In this document: positions 29,577-37,623 of the stretch, in pieces
Layout of the letters: each line of letters begins with the position of its first letter
Position numbering within the stretch: the stretch's first letter is position 1
DNA from: AP-15 sp035252905
GTDB taxonomy: Bacteria; Pseudomonadota; Alphaproteobacteria; ATCC43930; CGMCC-115725
Reading direction: 5' to 3'
NCBI GenBank assembly: GCA_035252905.1
Contig: DATFCQ010000158.1
Location: 1-39,903 of the forward strand
Length of the DNA: 39,903 nt
Made by a program: the position numbers and the translations under genes
Notes under the pieces: model-generated
The model's input: the letters and a program-made list of their open reading frames with translations, nothing else
Databases searched by the model: none
Told to the model about the DNA's origin: nothing

Positions 29577-30524
29577 ATGAGCGAGCGTGCCTTTGTCCGC
29601 GAAGTGGGCTTGCGCGACGGGCTGCAGAGCCTCGCCGAGATCATGCCGACCGAACAGAAAATCCTGTGGCTCGACGCCGAATACGCCGCCGGGGTGCGCG
29701 AGATCGAGGTCAGTTCGTTCGTGCCGCCGAAATTGCTGCCGCAACTCGCCGACGCCGAGGCCGTTGTGCGCCACGCGCTCGGCCTGCCCGGCCTCACCGT
29801 GTCGGCGCTGATCCCCAATCTGAAAGGCGCCGAGCGCGGTCTCGCCTTGGGCGTGCACGAGATGAACTTCGTGTTGTCGGTCAGCGAGGGCCACAACCGC
29901 GCCAATGTGCGCCGCAGCACCGACGAGTCGATCGCGGATTTCCGCCGCGTCGTCGCGCTCGCCCATACCCTGCCGGCGGAGCGCCGGCCGCGCATCGGCT
30001 GCGGCCTCGCCACCGCCTTTGGCTGCACGATCGAGGGCGACGTCGACGAGGACCGGGTGCGGCGCATCGCGGTTGCGATCGCCGAGGCCGGGGCCGACAC
30101 GATCGCGCTCGCCGACACGGTCGGCTACGGCAACCCCGCCGCGGTCGAGCGCATCTTCCGCCGGGTCATCGCCGATGTCGCGCCGGTGCCGGTCTCGGGG
30201 CATTTCCACGATACCCGCGGGCTCGGCCTCGCCAATGTCCTGGCCGCCTTGAACGCCGGGGCGCGCGCCTTTGACGCCTCATTGGGCGGGCTCGGCGGCT
30301 GCCCCTATGCGCCCGGCGCCACCGGCAACATCGTCACCGAGGATCTCGCCTTCCTGCTCGCGGCAATGGGCTTCGAGACCGGGATCGATCTCGCCCGGCT
30401 GGTCAAGGTGCGCGACATCGTGACCCGCTCCCTGCCCGGGGTCGCGCTCCACGGCGCGATTGCCAAGGCCGGATTGCCGAAGAATTTTCATCCAATGCAC
30501 GCGACCGCGCAGGCAGCGGAATAG
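29577..30524 (+). CDS. Hydroxymethylglutaryl-CoA lyase-like protein
   Basis: This 315-residue DRE-TIM metallolyase has a metal- and substrate-binding start, REVGLRDGLQ (R13, D14). H209 and H211 in GHFHDTRGLGLAN are metal ligands, and C242 in GLGGCPYAPGATGN is the flexible-loop catalytic Cys. GNIVTEDLAFLL follows. All HMG-CoA lyase landmarks are present; the reaction gives acetyl-CoA and acetoacetate from HMG-CoA, and relatives cleave other 3-hydroxy-3-methyl acyl-CoAs. ATG 29577 follows TCGGAGG. No leucine-degradation genes adjoin it, so its role in this nitrile/amide block is open. Confidence 0.9.
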   Translation: MSERAFVREVGLRDGLQSLAEIMPTEQKILWLDAEYAAGVREIEVSSFVPPKLLPQLADAEAVVRHALGLPGLTVSALIPNLKGAERGLALGVHEMNFVLSVSEGHNRANVRRSTDESIADFRRVVALAHTLPAERRPRIGCGLATAFGCTIEGDVDEDRVRRIAVAIAEAGADTIALADTVGYGNPAAVERIFRRVIADVAPVPVSGHFHDTRGLGLANVLAALNAGARAFDASLGGLGGCPYAPGATGNIVTEDLAFLLAAMGFETGIDLARLVKVRDIVTRSLPGVALHGAIAKAGLPKNFHPMHATAQAAE

Positions 30525-30528
30525 AGGT

Positions 30529-30608
30529 CCCTCACCACCCCAGCCCTCTCCCCGCATGCGGGGAGAGGGTGCCGACCCCGGCGAAAGCCGGGAGAGGCGG
30601 GTGAGGGG
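30529..30608. repeat. Dispersed palindromic repeat, copy E
   Basis: The 26-bp core at 30544-30569 is a perfect palindrome, CCCTCTCCCCGCA and TGCGGGGAGAGGG with no loop, framed by CCCTCACC and GGTGAGGGG. A nested CCCGGCGAAAGCCGGG hairpin lies inside. Confidence 0.8.
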
Positions 30609-30657
30609 CGAGCGCGGCAAGAAACCGGGTGTATTGCACGACTATCGGGAGGGGCTT

Positions 30658-30846
30658 ATGGCGGAACCGATTTCGCGGGAGCGGTTTGCAGTGCTGGTTG
30701 AACAAGCCGGGCTCAAACTCGACCCCGAGCGGTTCGAGGAGTTGCGGCAGGGCTACCGCTTTGTCGAGCGCATGGCGCAGACGGTGCGGCGGCCGCGCGA
30801 CCGGGCGGCCGAGCCCGCTCACGTCTTTGTCCATCCGAAGGCGTGA
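30658..30846 (+). CDS. DUF4089/AtzG-like small amidase partner
   Basis: This 62-residue protein contains FAVLVEQAGLKLDPERFEEL and GYRFVERMAQTVRRPRDRAA, ending in AHVFVHPKA. It matches the DUF4089 family, whose characterised member AtzG is the small partner of the amidase AtzE, much as GatC partners GatA. The early helices and the final A-x-x-F motif fit. ATG 30658 follows GGGAGGGG. It is 9 nt before the amidase gene, as expected for an AtzG-AtzE pair. It is too short to be a catalytic protein. Confidence 0.72.
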   Translation: MAEPISRERFAVLVEQAGLKLDPERFEELRQGYRFVERMAQTVRRPRDRAAEPAHVFVHPKA

Positions 30847-30855
30847 GGGCGCGAT

Positions 30856-32301
30856 ATGGACCCGAGCCAGTTGACGATTGCCGAAGCGGCCCGCGCACTC
30901 GCCGAGAAGAGCCTGTCGCCGGTCGCCCTCGCCGAAGCTTATCTCGACCGCATCGATGCGCTCGACGGCGAATTGCACAGTTTTGTCCTGGTCTTGCGCG
31001 AGGAAGCGCTCACAGCGGCGCGCGAGGCCGAGCGCGCCCTCAACGCCGGGCAGGGCACGGGACCGCTCTGCGGCATCCCGATCGGCCTCAAGGACATCTA
31101 TAAGACGCGAGGCATACGCACGACCGCAGGCTCGCGGCGCTACGAAACCACTATCCCGGAGGAGGACGCCGAGAGCTGGGTGCGCCTGCGCGCCGCCGGC
31201 GCGATCCTCCTCGGCAAGAACGAGACCCACGAATTCGCGATTGGCGGCCCCGATTTCGGCCTGCCCTTTGCGCCGGCGCGCAACCCGTGGAATACGGCGC
31301 ATTATCCGGCGGGCTCGTCGAGCGGTTCGGCGGTCGCCGTCGCGGCCGGGCTGTGCGCCGCCGCGATGGGCTCCGACACCGGCGGCTCGATCCGCGGCCC
31401 CGCCGCCTATTGCGGCATTGTCGGATTGAAGCCGACCTACGGCCGGGTCAGCCGGCGCGGGGTCCTCCCGCTGTCCTACACGCTTGACCATTGCGGGCCG
31501 CTGACCCGCACGGTCGAGGACTGCGCGATTCTGATGCAGGCGCTCGCCGCCTATGATCCGCTCGACCCGGCCTCGGCCGACGTGCCGGTGCCTGACTACC
31601 GCGCCGCGCTCGGGCCCCGCCTCGACGGCATGACGATCGGCGTCGTCCGGCACTTCCACGAAAGGGACGCAGTCGCCGGCTTCGGACCCGAGAGCGTCCC
31701 CTCGGCCGCCTATGCCGAGGCTTTCGACGAGGCCTGCCGTACGATCGAACGCCTCGGCACACGGCTCGTCGATCTGCGCCTGTCGCCGCTGATCGAGTAC
31801 GCTGACACCAATCGGTTGATCATGCTCGCCGAAGCCTACGCCCTGCACGAAACCGATTTCCGCGAGCGGCCGGAGGTGTTCGGCCGCCACATGTTCGCGC
31901 GGATCGGGCTCGGCGCCTTCCTGTCGGCGGCGGACTACGTCGAAGCCACAAGGCAGCGGCGCGAATTGTGCCGGGAATTCGCCCGCGCGCTCGAACCGGT
32001 CGATGCCGCGATCTCGGCCAATGCGACCGGGCCGGCGCCGCGCATCGATGCAGTCGGAACCTATTCGACCTTTGAGCGCGCCTCCTACACCGCCCCCTAT
32101 AATCTGACCGGGGCGCCGGCTCTGTCGGTGCCGATCGGGTTCGAGAGCGGCCTGCCGCTCGCCTTTCAGATCGCGGGCCGGCCGTTCGGCGAGGCTGCAG
32201 TCCTGCGCGTCGGCCACGCCTTTGAACAGGCGACCGCGTTCCATCGCCGGCGTCCGGACATCGCCGCCCCGCTGCCGTCGCGGCGCGCAAGCGCGGATTA
32301 G
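30856..32301 (+). CDS. Amidase-signature enzyme, AtzE-like
   Basis: This 481-residue amidase-signature protein has the Lys-cisSer-Ser triad: K79 in GIPIGLKDIYKT, S154 in YPAGSSSGSAVAVAAG and S178 in GSDTGGSIRGPA. The C-terminal part YTAPYNLTGAPALSVPIGFE is typical of this family, as is LAFQIAGRPFGEAAVLRVGH. Together with the AtzG-like gene upstream it is likely an AtzE/GatA-like hydrolase of a small amide, and so could take the amide made by nitrile hydratase to the acid. The natural substrate is not known; AtzE itself hydrolyses 1-carboxybiuret. Its stop overlaps the stop of the convergent peptidase gene. Confidence 0.9.
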   Translation: MDPSQLTIAEAARALAEKSLSPVALAEAYLDRIDALDGELHSFVLVLREEALTAAREAERALNAGQGTGPLCGIPIGLKDIYKTRGIRTTAGSRRYETTIPEEDAESWVRLRAAGAILLGKNETHEFAIGGPDFGLPFAPARNPWNTAHYPAGSSSGSAVAVAAGLCAAAMGSDTGGSIRGPAAYCGIVGLKPTYGRVSRRGVLPLSYTLDHCGPLTRTVEDCAILMQALAAYDPLDPASADVPVPDYRAALGPRLDGMTIGVVRHFHERDAVAGFGPESVPSAAYAEAFDEACRTIERLGTRLVDLRLSPLIEYADTNRLIMLAEAYALHETDFRERPEVFGRHMFARIGLGAFLSAADYVEATRQRRELCREFARALEPVDAAISANATGPAPRIDAVGTYSTFERASYTAPYNLTGAPALSVPIGFESGLPLAFQIAGRPFGEAAVLRVGHAFEQATAFHRRRPDIAAPLPSRRASAD

Positions 32302-33188
32302 CGCTCCGGGCAGACCGCATTGCCGGGGTCCGCGTCGTACCAGCACACGCGGAACCCCTGACCGTCCGAAGCCGACGGGCTCGCCCATTGGCCATACGGG
32401 GTTTTCATCGCGATGCCGTTCGCCGCCGAGGTCAGCGACGGGGTCCGGCCGTTCACCCCGAGATCCGGACCGAGCGCCGCCGCGCCGAAATCGGCGAGCG
32501 GCAACACGCCGCCCGAGGAGGATGGCGCCTCCATGATCCATTCGGCCGACAGCTCCGACGAGCCGTATTTGAAGGTGAGGGGACCCCATGCCGCCCCCGT
32601 CGTGTCGTCCGTCATGCTCAGAGCCCAGCTTTGGGCGGCGCTCGCGCAGTGGGCAACGCAGTGCAGGGTCGCGGTGACCCTGTCGCCCGCTTTGATCGGG
32701 ATCGGGATGGTGACGGGCCGATCCGGGATCATCTCGTATTTGGCTTCATATTTCGTGCCGGAAGCCGTCGCCTTGTGCACGGTGACGATCTGGATCAGCG
32801 TCTGGTCCTTGGCGTCGCATTGCTGATCCGCGCACATTCCGCCGATCCCGACCCAAATCGCCGAGGCCTCGCGGGAAAATCCGGGGTGATAGGTCACCGC
32901 GGGCACCGTCCAGCTCGCCTCGACCGAGGTGGAGCGCTCGCCCGTCTGCCAATATTGCACGATATAGCCCGACCAGTTTTTGCTCAGCCAACGAAATTGC
33001 GGGCCTTGGGCGATGGTGCCGTCGGGATTGCGATTGACCTGGATCGGAGCCAAGCGGATGTCCTGCTCGCGAGATCGGGATGGGTCCGGTTGTTCCGCAG
33101 CGCCGCTGGAGAATGCGGGCAGGACTGCCGCTGCGGCCGCACCGACAAGGCCGACGACCCGCACCAGCCGGGCAAAAGCGATTTGCAT
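32298..33188 (-). CDS. Secreted G1-family glutamic endopeptidase, paralogue 1
   Basis: This 296-residue protein has an N-terminal Sec signal (VRVVGLVGAAAAAVLPAFSS) and an eqolisin-like fold. Matching segments are KNWSGYIV (70-77), ASWTVPAVTY, SAIWVGIGG (109-117), TLIQIVTV with catalytic-type Q133, GDRVTATLHC, and SAEWIMEAPSS with E216. In G1 peptidases such as scytalidoglutamic peptidase the catalytic pair is Gln and Glu in these motifs. Two Cys pairs (C119/C124, C177/C181) suggest disulfides. Fungi have the classic members; bacterial ones are less studied. Its paralogue lies 1.2 kb away across the sulfurtransferase gene. Confidence 0.8.
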   Translation of the reverse strand: MQIAFARLVRVVGLVGAAAAAVLPAFSSGAAEQPDPSRSREQDIRLAPIQVNRNPDGTIAQGPQFRWLSKNWSGYIVQYWQTGERSTSVEASWTVPAVTYHPGFSREASAIWVGIGGMCADQQCDAKDQTLIQIVTVHKATASGTKYEAKYEMIPDRPVTIPIPIKAGDRVTATLHCVAHCASAAQSWALSMTDDTTGAAWGPLTFKYGSSELSAEWIMEAPSSSGGVLPLADFGAAALGPDLGVNGRTPSLTSAANGIAMKTPYGQWASPSASDGQGFRVCWYDADPGNAVCPER

Positions 33189-33490
33189 AGTCTCCCGTTA
33201 TGATCTGTAATTTTCTTCAAATGTCTGCGATTATATCGCCGCATTCTGGTAAGGTATCGTTAAAGATAGTTAATGTTCTGCAGTGTGCACAACGGCGCCG
33301 CTGTCGTAAAGAAAGCCGACGTCTGGGCGGCGACCAACTCTCGGGGCGACATTATTATCGACCCGCAAGATTATCGACCCGCAAGCGCGGTGCCGCCAGC
33401 GTTCCGACGAGGCGACGACTCGCTCGGCGCGGCTCGAATCGCTAGGATGCCGAGGAAAGCCCGATGTCGTCGGCAAGGCAGGAGACTGGC
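33189..33490. other. Intergenic region with probable promoter of peptidase 1
   Basis: About 300 bp between the divergent peptidase and sulfurtransferase genes. The 33200-33280 part is unusually AT-rich. On the minus strand TATAAT (33230-33235) could be the -10 box for the peptidase, 42 bp before its ATG. The rest (33290-33480) shows open frames but no recognisable protein. Confidence 0.4.
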
Positions 33491-34375
33491 ATGAGCGCGG
33501 CAGCAGACGCCTTTGTTCATCCCGAATTTCTGGTCGAGACCGAATGGCTGGAACGCCATCTCGGCGATCCCGGAGTGCGCGTCCTCGACAGCACGACCCA
33601 TCTGATCCCCGACCCGAAGATCACCTATCAGGTCGTGCCGGGGCGGGCGGACTTTGAACAGGGGCACATTCCGGGCGCGCAATTTGTCGATCTTCAGGCC
33701 GATCTCTCGGACAGGGGGCACCGCTTCCGCTTCATGACGCCCTCGGCTGAGGCGTTCGCCGCGGCGATGAGCCGGTTCGGCGTCGGCGAGGGGGACCGGG
33801 TCGTGCTCTACAGCGCCGCCAATCCGTGGTGGGCGACGCGGATCTGGTGGCTGTTGCGCGTCTTCGGCTTCGACAATGCGGCGGTTTTGAACGGCGGCTT
33901 CCAGAAATGGCGGCGCGAAGGCCGGCCGATCGAAACCGGCCCGGCCAGGCCGCGCCCGCCCGGCCGTTTCGTCGTTCGCGAGAGGCGGCCGCTGACGGTC
34001 GGCAAGGAGGAGGTATTGCGGGCGATCGGCGATCCCCGCATCTGCACATTGAACGCGCTCTCGCCCGAGCAGCACGCCGGGACCGGCGGCAACAGCTACG
34101 GCCGGCCCGGACGGATCCGGGGCAGCCGCAACCTGCCCGCCGCGCAATTGCTCGACCCCGCCAGTAACAGCTTTCTGCCGTCCGACGAATTGCGCCGGCG
34201 CTTTGCCGCGGTCGGCGCCCTCGACAAAGAAGTCATCACCTATTGCGGCGGCGGCATCGCCGCCAGCGCCGACGCCTTCGCCCTCACTCTGCTCGGCCAC
34301 TCCGACGTCAAGCTCTACGACGCCTCGCTCAGCGAATGGGCAACCGACCCGAACCTGCCGATGGAGAGCGGTTGA
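33491..34375 (+). CDS. Sulfurtransferase with two rhodanese domains (SseA type)
   Basis: This 294-residue tandem-rhodanese protein, thiosulfate or 3-mercaptopyruvate sulfurtransferase type, has a non-catalytic N-terminal domain (about 10-145) with YSAANPWWATRIWW at the active-site position. The second domain (about 165-290) carries the reactive Cys C252 in TYCGGGIAAS. EQGHIPGAQFVDLQADLSD is a standard rhodanese landmark. The loop CGGGIAAS differs from the CG(S/T)G(V)TA of well-studied enzymes, so the sulfur donor is uncertain. ATG 33491 has GGAG 7 nt upstream. It sits between the two G1 peptidase genes on the opposite strand. Confidence 0.88.
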   Translation: MSAAADAFVHPEFLVETEWLERHLGDPGVRVLDSTTHLIPDPKITYQVVPGRADFEQGHIPGAQFVDLQADLSDRGHRFRFMTPSAEAFAAAMSRFGVGEGDRVVLYSAANPWWATRIWWLLRVFGFDNAAVLNGGFQKWRREGRPIETGPARPRPPGRFVVRERRPLTVGKEEVLRAIGDPRICTLNALSPEQHAGTGGNSYGRPGRIRGSRNLPAAQLLDPASNSFLPSDELRRRFAAVGALDKEVITYCGGGIAASADAFALTLLGHSDVKLYDASLSEWATDPNLPMESG

Positions 34376-34403
34376 GAGGACGCCTCTCGGCGAGCCGACG
34401 CGG

Positions 34404-35339
34404 CTAGGGCGAGAGGCAGGGGATGGAGCCGGGCGCGGAGTCGTACCAGCAGACGCCGAAGGCGAAGAGCCCGCTCTGACCGGGATCGGATTGCGACGGC
34501 TTCGCCCATTGGCCCCAGGGATTCATCATGATCATCCCGTTGTCCTGTAGGGTCAGCATCGGGGTCTTGCCGTTCGCTTCCATTTGCACGCCGACCGACG
34601 CCACGTCGAAATCGGCGAGCGGCAGGATGCCGGCGCTCGCACTGGGTGCTTCCTCGATCCATTCGGCCGAGGATTCCCGCGAGGCGTAGGCAAAGTTTTG
34701 CGGCCCCCACACCGCGCCCGTGGTCTCGTTGGTCAGAGCGAGCGCCCAGGTCTGCGTGGCGCTCGAACAATCGGCGACGCATCGGACCGACCCAGTGACG
34801 CGGTCGCCCGGATTAACCGTGATCGGGATCGTCACCGCCGGGTTCGGGAGCATCTCGTATTTGGCAACATAGGTGGTCCCGGTCGGGGTCGCCTGTTGCG
34901 CGGTCACGACCTGGATCAGGCTATGGTCCTTGTTGTCGCAGGTCGCTTGAGTGAGATAACTGTTGTCGAGGCATGCGGCGCCGATGCCGACCCAGATTGA
35001 TGAAGCCTCCAGGGCGAAGCTGGGATCGTGGAAGTAATAAATCACCGTTGGGATCATCCAGCTCGCCGAGACCGAAGTATAGAGCTCTCCCGTCTGCACG
35101 TATCGGATGATGTAGCCGGCCCAGTTTTTGGTCACGATCGCAGATCGCGGGCCGCGCATGACGCTGCCGTCGGGATTAAGCTGGATTTGAGCCGGCGCAA
35201 AGCTCATCTCCGATCCTTTGAGTGGGGACAGCCCCGGTTTTTCTCCGGCAGTGGCGGAAGAGAGCGTGGGCAAGGTGACCGCGGCGACCATGCAAGCGAA
35301 GCTGGTCGCCCGCGCGGGTCGGGCGAGAACAGTCTTCAT
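34404..35339 (-). CDS. Secreted G1-family glutamic endopeptidase, paralogue 2
   Basis: This 311-residue protein has a signal peptide (ARATSFACMVAAVTLPTLSS) and the same motif series as the gene at 32298: KNWAGYII, SASWMIPTVIYY, SSIWVGIG, SLIQVVTAQQ with Q143, GDRVTGSVRC and SAEWIEEAPSASAGILPLAD with E226. The end LFAFGVCWYDSAPGSIPCLS repeats the Cys-Trp-Tyr-Asp ending of the paralogue. Both therefore come from duplication. The catalytic-type Gln and Glu are kept in both, so both may be active. The promoter area upstream (35340-35400) is AT-rich, as it is for the paralogue. Confidence 0.8.
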   Translation of the reverse strand: MKTVLARPARATSFACMVAAVTLPTLSSATAGEKPGLSPLKGSEMSFAPAQIQLNPDGSVMRGPRSAIVTKNWAGYIIRYVQTGELYTSVSASWMIPTVIYYFHDPSFALEASSIWVGIGAACLDNSYLTQATCDNKDHSLIQVVTAQQATPTGTTYVAKYEMLPNPAVTIPITVNPGDRVTGSVRCVADCSSATQTWALALTNETTGAVWGPQNFAYASRESSAEWIEEAPSASAGILPLADFDVASVGVQMEANGKTPMLTLQDNGMIMMNPWGQWAKPSQSDPGQSGLFAFGVCWYDSAPGSIPCLSP

Positions 35340-35535
35340 AGCCTCCCTTTCTGATCTAGATTTTATTTTATTTTAAGTCATAATATCCGAAACTTTGTCA
35401 TGGTAAAGAAAAATGTGGTTGACGTTCCGCTGCGCGCGGCGGCCAGACCGTGCCCCGGTAACATTGGACCGAAGGCCTGGGTCGGATAAACTTCCCGGCG
35501 CATGGATCGGGCGAGGATGCTGAAGGGGAGGAAAG

Positions 35536-36375
35536 ATGGACTATACTGTCACGCCGCTCTCCGCACATACCGGCGCCGAAGTGCGCGGCCTCGATCTGCG
35601 CCAGCCGGTCGACGCGGCGACACGGGAACGGCTCAACGCCGCGTTTGTCGCCTATGCGGTCTTGGTGTTCCGCGACCAATATCTGACGCCGCCGCAGCTG
35701 CTGGCCGCGGCGCAGCTCTTCGGCGAGGTGTTCCCGCAGCACAATCCGCGTTTTGCGCTGCCCGAATGTCCGCTCGTCCATTACATCTCAAACCAGGACC
35801 ATTATCCCGACGGCCGCCGCTATATCCCGGGCGAGGGCTATCACACCGATCACTCGAACGCGCCGTGCCCGCCAAAGGCGACCCTGTTGCATGCCGTCCG
35901 CCTGCCCGCGACGGGCGGCGATACGCAATATGTCAATATGTGCCGCGCCTATGACGAACTGCCCGACGCGACGAAGCGGCGGATTGCCGGATTGCAGGCG
36001 ATCCACGTCTATCAGAGCCGGCACAGCGCGCGCAGATTGATGGAATTGTCGCCGCAGGCGCGGCAAGAGGTTCCCGAGGCGATCACCCATCCGCTCGTGC
36101 GCACCCATCCCGAAAGCGGCAAGAAGGCGATCTATATTAATCCGATCCGCACCGAAGGCATCCTCGGCATGGTGGAGGCGGAGGCGCTGGCCCTATTGGA
36201 CGCATTGCTCGCCCACGCCGCCAAGCCGCACTACGAGTACCGCCACCGCTGGCGCGCGGGCGACCTTGTGATGTGGGACAATCGCTGTCTGCTGCACAAG
36301 GCCAACGGCGATTACGACATGAACGAGGTACGCTATCTCTACCGCCTGATGCTGAAAGGCGACCGGCCGATATAA
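35536..36375 (+). CDS. TauD/TfdA-family Fe(II)/2-oxoglutarate dioxygenase
   Basis: This 279-residue 2-oxoglutarate-dependent dioxygenase has metal ligands H103 and D105 (GYHTDHSN) and H254 (WDNRCLLHKA). The co-substrate Arg is R266 or R270 in VRYLYRLML. The N-terminus VTPLSAHTGAEVRGLDLRQP is standard for TauD proteins. It belongs to the same superfamily as 7299-8189 but is clearly a different subfamily. Taurine, other sulfonates or aryl acids are possible substrates. The ATG at 35536 follows GGGGAGGAA. The 35340-35535 stretch upstream holds no gene. Confidence 0.9.
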   Translation: MDYTVTPLSAHTGAEVRGLDLRQPVDAATRERLNAAFVAYAVLVFRDQYLTPPQLLAAAQLFGEVFPQHNPRFALPECPLVHYISNQDHYPDGRRYIPGEGYHTDHSNAPCPPKATLLHAVRLPATGGDTQYVNMCRAYDELPDATKRRIAGLQAIHVYQSRHSARRLMELSPQARQEVPEAITHPLVRTHPESGKKAIYINPIRTEGILGMVEAEALALLDALLAHAAKPHYEYRHRWRAGDLVMWDNRCLLHKANGDYDMNEVRYLYRLMLKGDRPI

Positions 36376-36379
36376 GTAG

Positions 36380-36476
36380 TTTCACAATGAGGCGATGAGA
36401 CAGAGAGAAGAAAACATTGTGCGCATTCGCGCCACTCCTTTCCATTCTTCAATGTCTCATTGCCTCACTGGTGAAA
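36380..36476. repeat. Imperfect inverted-repeat element
   Basis: TTTCACAATGAGGCGATGAG (36380-36399) and the near complement TCATTGCCTCACTGGTGAAA (36457-36476) bracket an AT-richer centre. The element fills the gap between the convergent TauD-like and LLM genes. It could act as a bidirectional terminator or be a small mobile element. Confidence 0.65.
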
Positions 36477-36483
36477 TGCCGAT

Positions 36484-37437
36484 TTAGATCCGCGCGATGA
36501 CCTGCTCGTGAAAGCGGCGCATCTCGGCGAGCGAGGCGTCGGCGTCGGGACGCTCGAAATCGATGTCGATCGCACCGACCCCGAGCGCGCGCAAATTCCG
36601 AAAATCGCCGATAATGTCCGCCGTGCTGCCGGAAAACAGCCGGCGCTCGCCGTCCGAAGCCCGCGCCGGCACCGCCTCGCCATAGCGCTTGACCCGGTAG
36701 CACAGGCCGATCTCGGTCGGATCGCGCCCGATCTCGGCCGCGAGCTTTTTGAGCCGCGCGACCCCGGCGGAGAAGCGCGGCAATGTGTCGAGGAGGTGCC
36801 GGTTGTTGCTGCCGATCGGATACCAGGCGTCGCCGAGTCGCGCGGTGCGACGCAAGGCCGGCCCGCTCTCGCCGCCGACCCAGATCGGCGGGTGCGGCTT
36901 CTGCACCGGCTTCGGCGCAAACAGGAGGCCGTCATATTTGACCCAGCGCCCGTCGAGATGCGGCCGGTCCTCGGTCCATAGGGCGCGGAACGCCCGGATG
37001 TATTCGTCGGTCACCGCGCCCCGCTCGGCGAAGGGCGTCGTGACCACCGCGGCGAACTCCGGTTCGAGCCAGCCGGCGCCGATCCCGACGGTGAGCCGCC
37101 CGCCCGACAACACGTCGATCGTCGCCAGCATCTTGGCGGCCAGCACGGCCGGTCGGTGCGGCACGACCATGACCGCGAGCACCAGGCGGATCTTGCGCGT
37201 CTGGGCGGCGACAAAGGCGGAAGCGGTCAATTGCTCGTAACGGTGCTCCGGCTGCTCGGAATAGAACGCGCCGCTTTCCGAATAGGGGTAGCCGGGCACC
37301 CGCGCGTCGGGCAATACGATATGGTCGGTCAAGGTCAGATAGTCGTAGCCGATCGCCTCGCCCTCGCAGGCGATCCGGGAGACCGTCTCAGGCGAGGCCA
37401 TCGGCCCGCTGATCGGCAGGTTGAAGCCGATTTGCAT
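36484..37437 (-). CDS. LLM-class F420-dependent oxidoreductase-like protein
   Basis: This 317-residue luciferase-like protein begins QIGFNLPISGPMASPETVSR, with YDYLTLTDHIVLPD, RIRLVLAVMVVPHRPAVLAA-like and LSGGRLTVGIGAGWLEPEFA segments. KPHPPIWVGGESGPALRRTA is also typical. This pattern fits the probable F420-dependent subfamily (TIGR03619), although FMN-dependent members share it and F420 synthesis genes are not in the window. ATG 37435-37437 is preceded by GGAGCAAGAC. The substrate is unknown. It is the third LLM gene in the window. Confidence 0.87.
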   Translation of the reverse strand: MQIGFNLPISGPMASPETVSRIACEGEAIGYDYLTLTDHIVLPDARVPGYPYSESGAFYSEQPEHRYEQLTASAFVAAQTRKIRLVLAVMVVPHRPAVLAAKMLATIDVLSGGRLTVGIGAGWLEPEFAAVVTTPFAERGAVTDEYIRAFRALWTEDRPHLDGRWVKYDGLLFAPKPVQKPHPPIWVGGESGPALRRTARLGDAWYPIGSNNRHLLDTLPRFSAGVARLKKLAAEIGRDPTEIGLCYRVKRYGEAVPARASDGERRLFSGSTADIIGDFRNLRALGVGAIDIDFERPDADASLAEMRRFHEQVIARI

Positions 37438-37623
37438 GTCTTGCTCCTGATCGGGCCTATGACAACGCGATGCCCGGACCGCTCATAGCGCTTGTCCCCG
37501 CACCTCTCCCGGATCAGCGCGGCGCCGGATTTGGGCAACGGCAGATTTGGTCATATATTCGAAGCCCTGGGCTGCGGCAAGTCGCTCACCGCATTGCGTA
37601 GCCGCCGTCCTCACGGAGCCACG

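Noticed and set aside
30532..32589. A 685-codon open frame on the minus strand
   Set aside because: It is antisense to the well-supported amidase and DUF4089 genes, and the translation has no recognisable domain.
33273..33494. A 73-codon frame before the sulfurtransferase
   Set aside because: Composition is not protein-like, no ribosome site is visible and no family is recognised.
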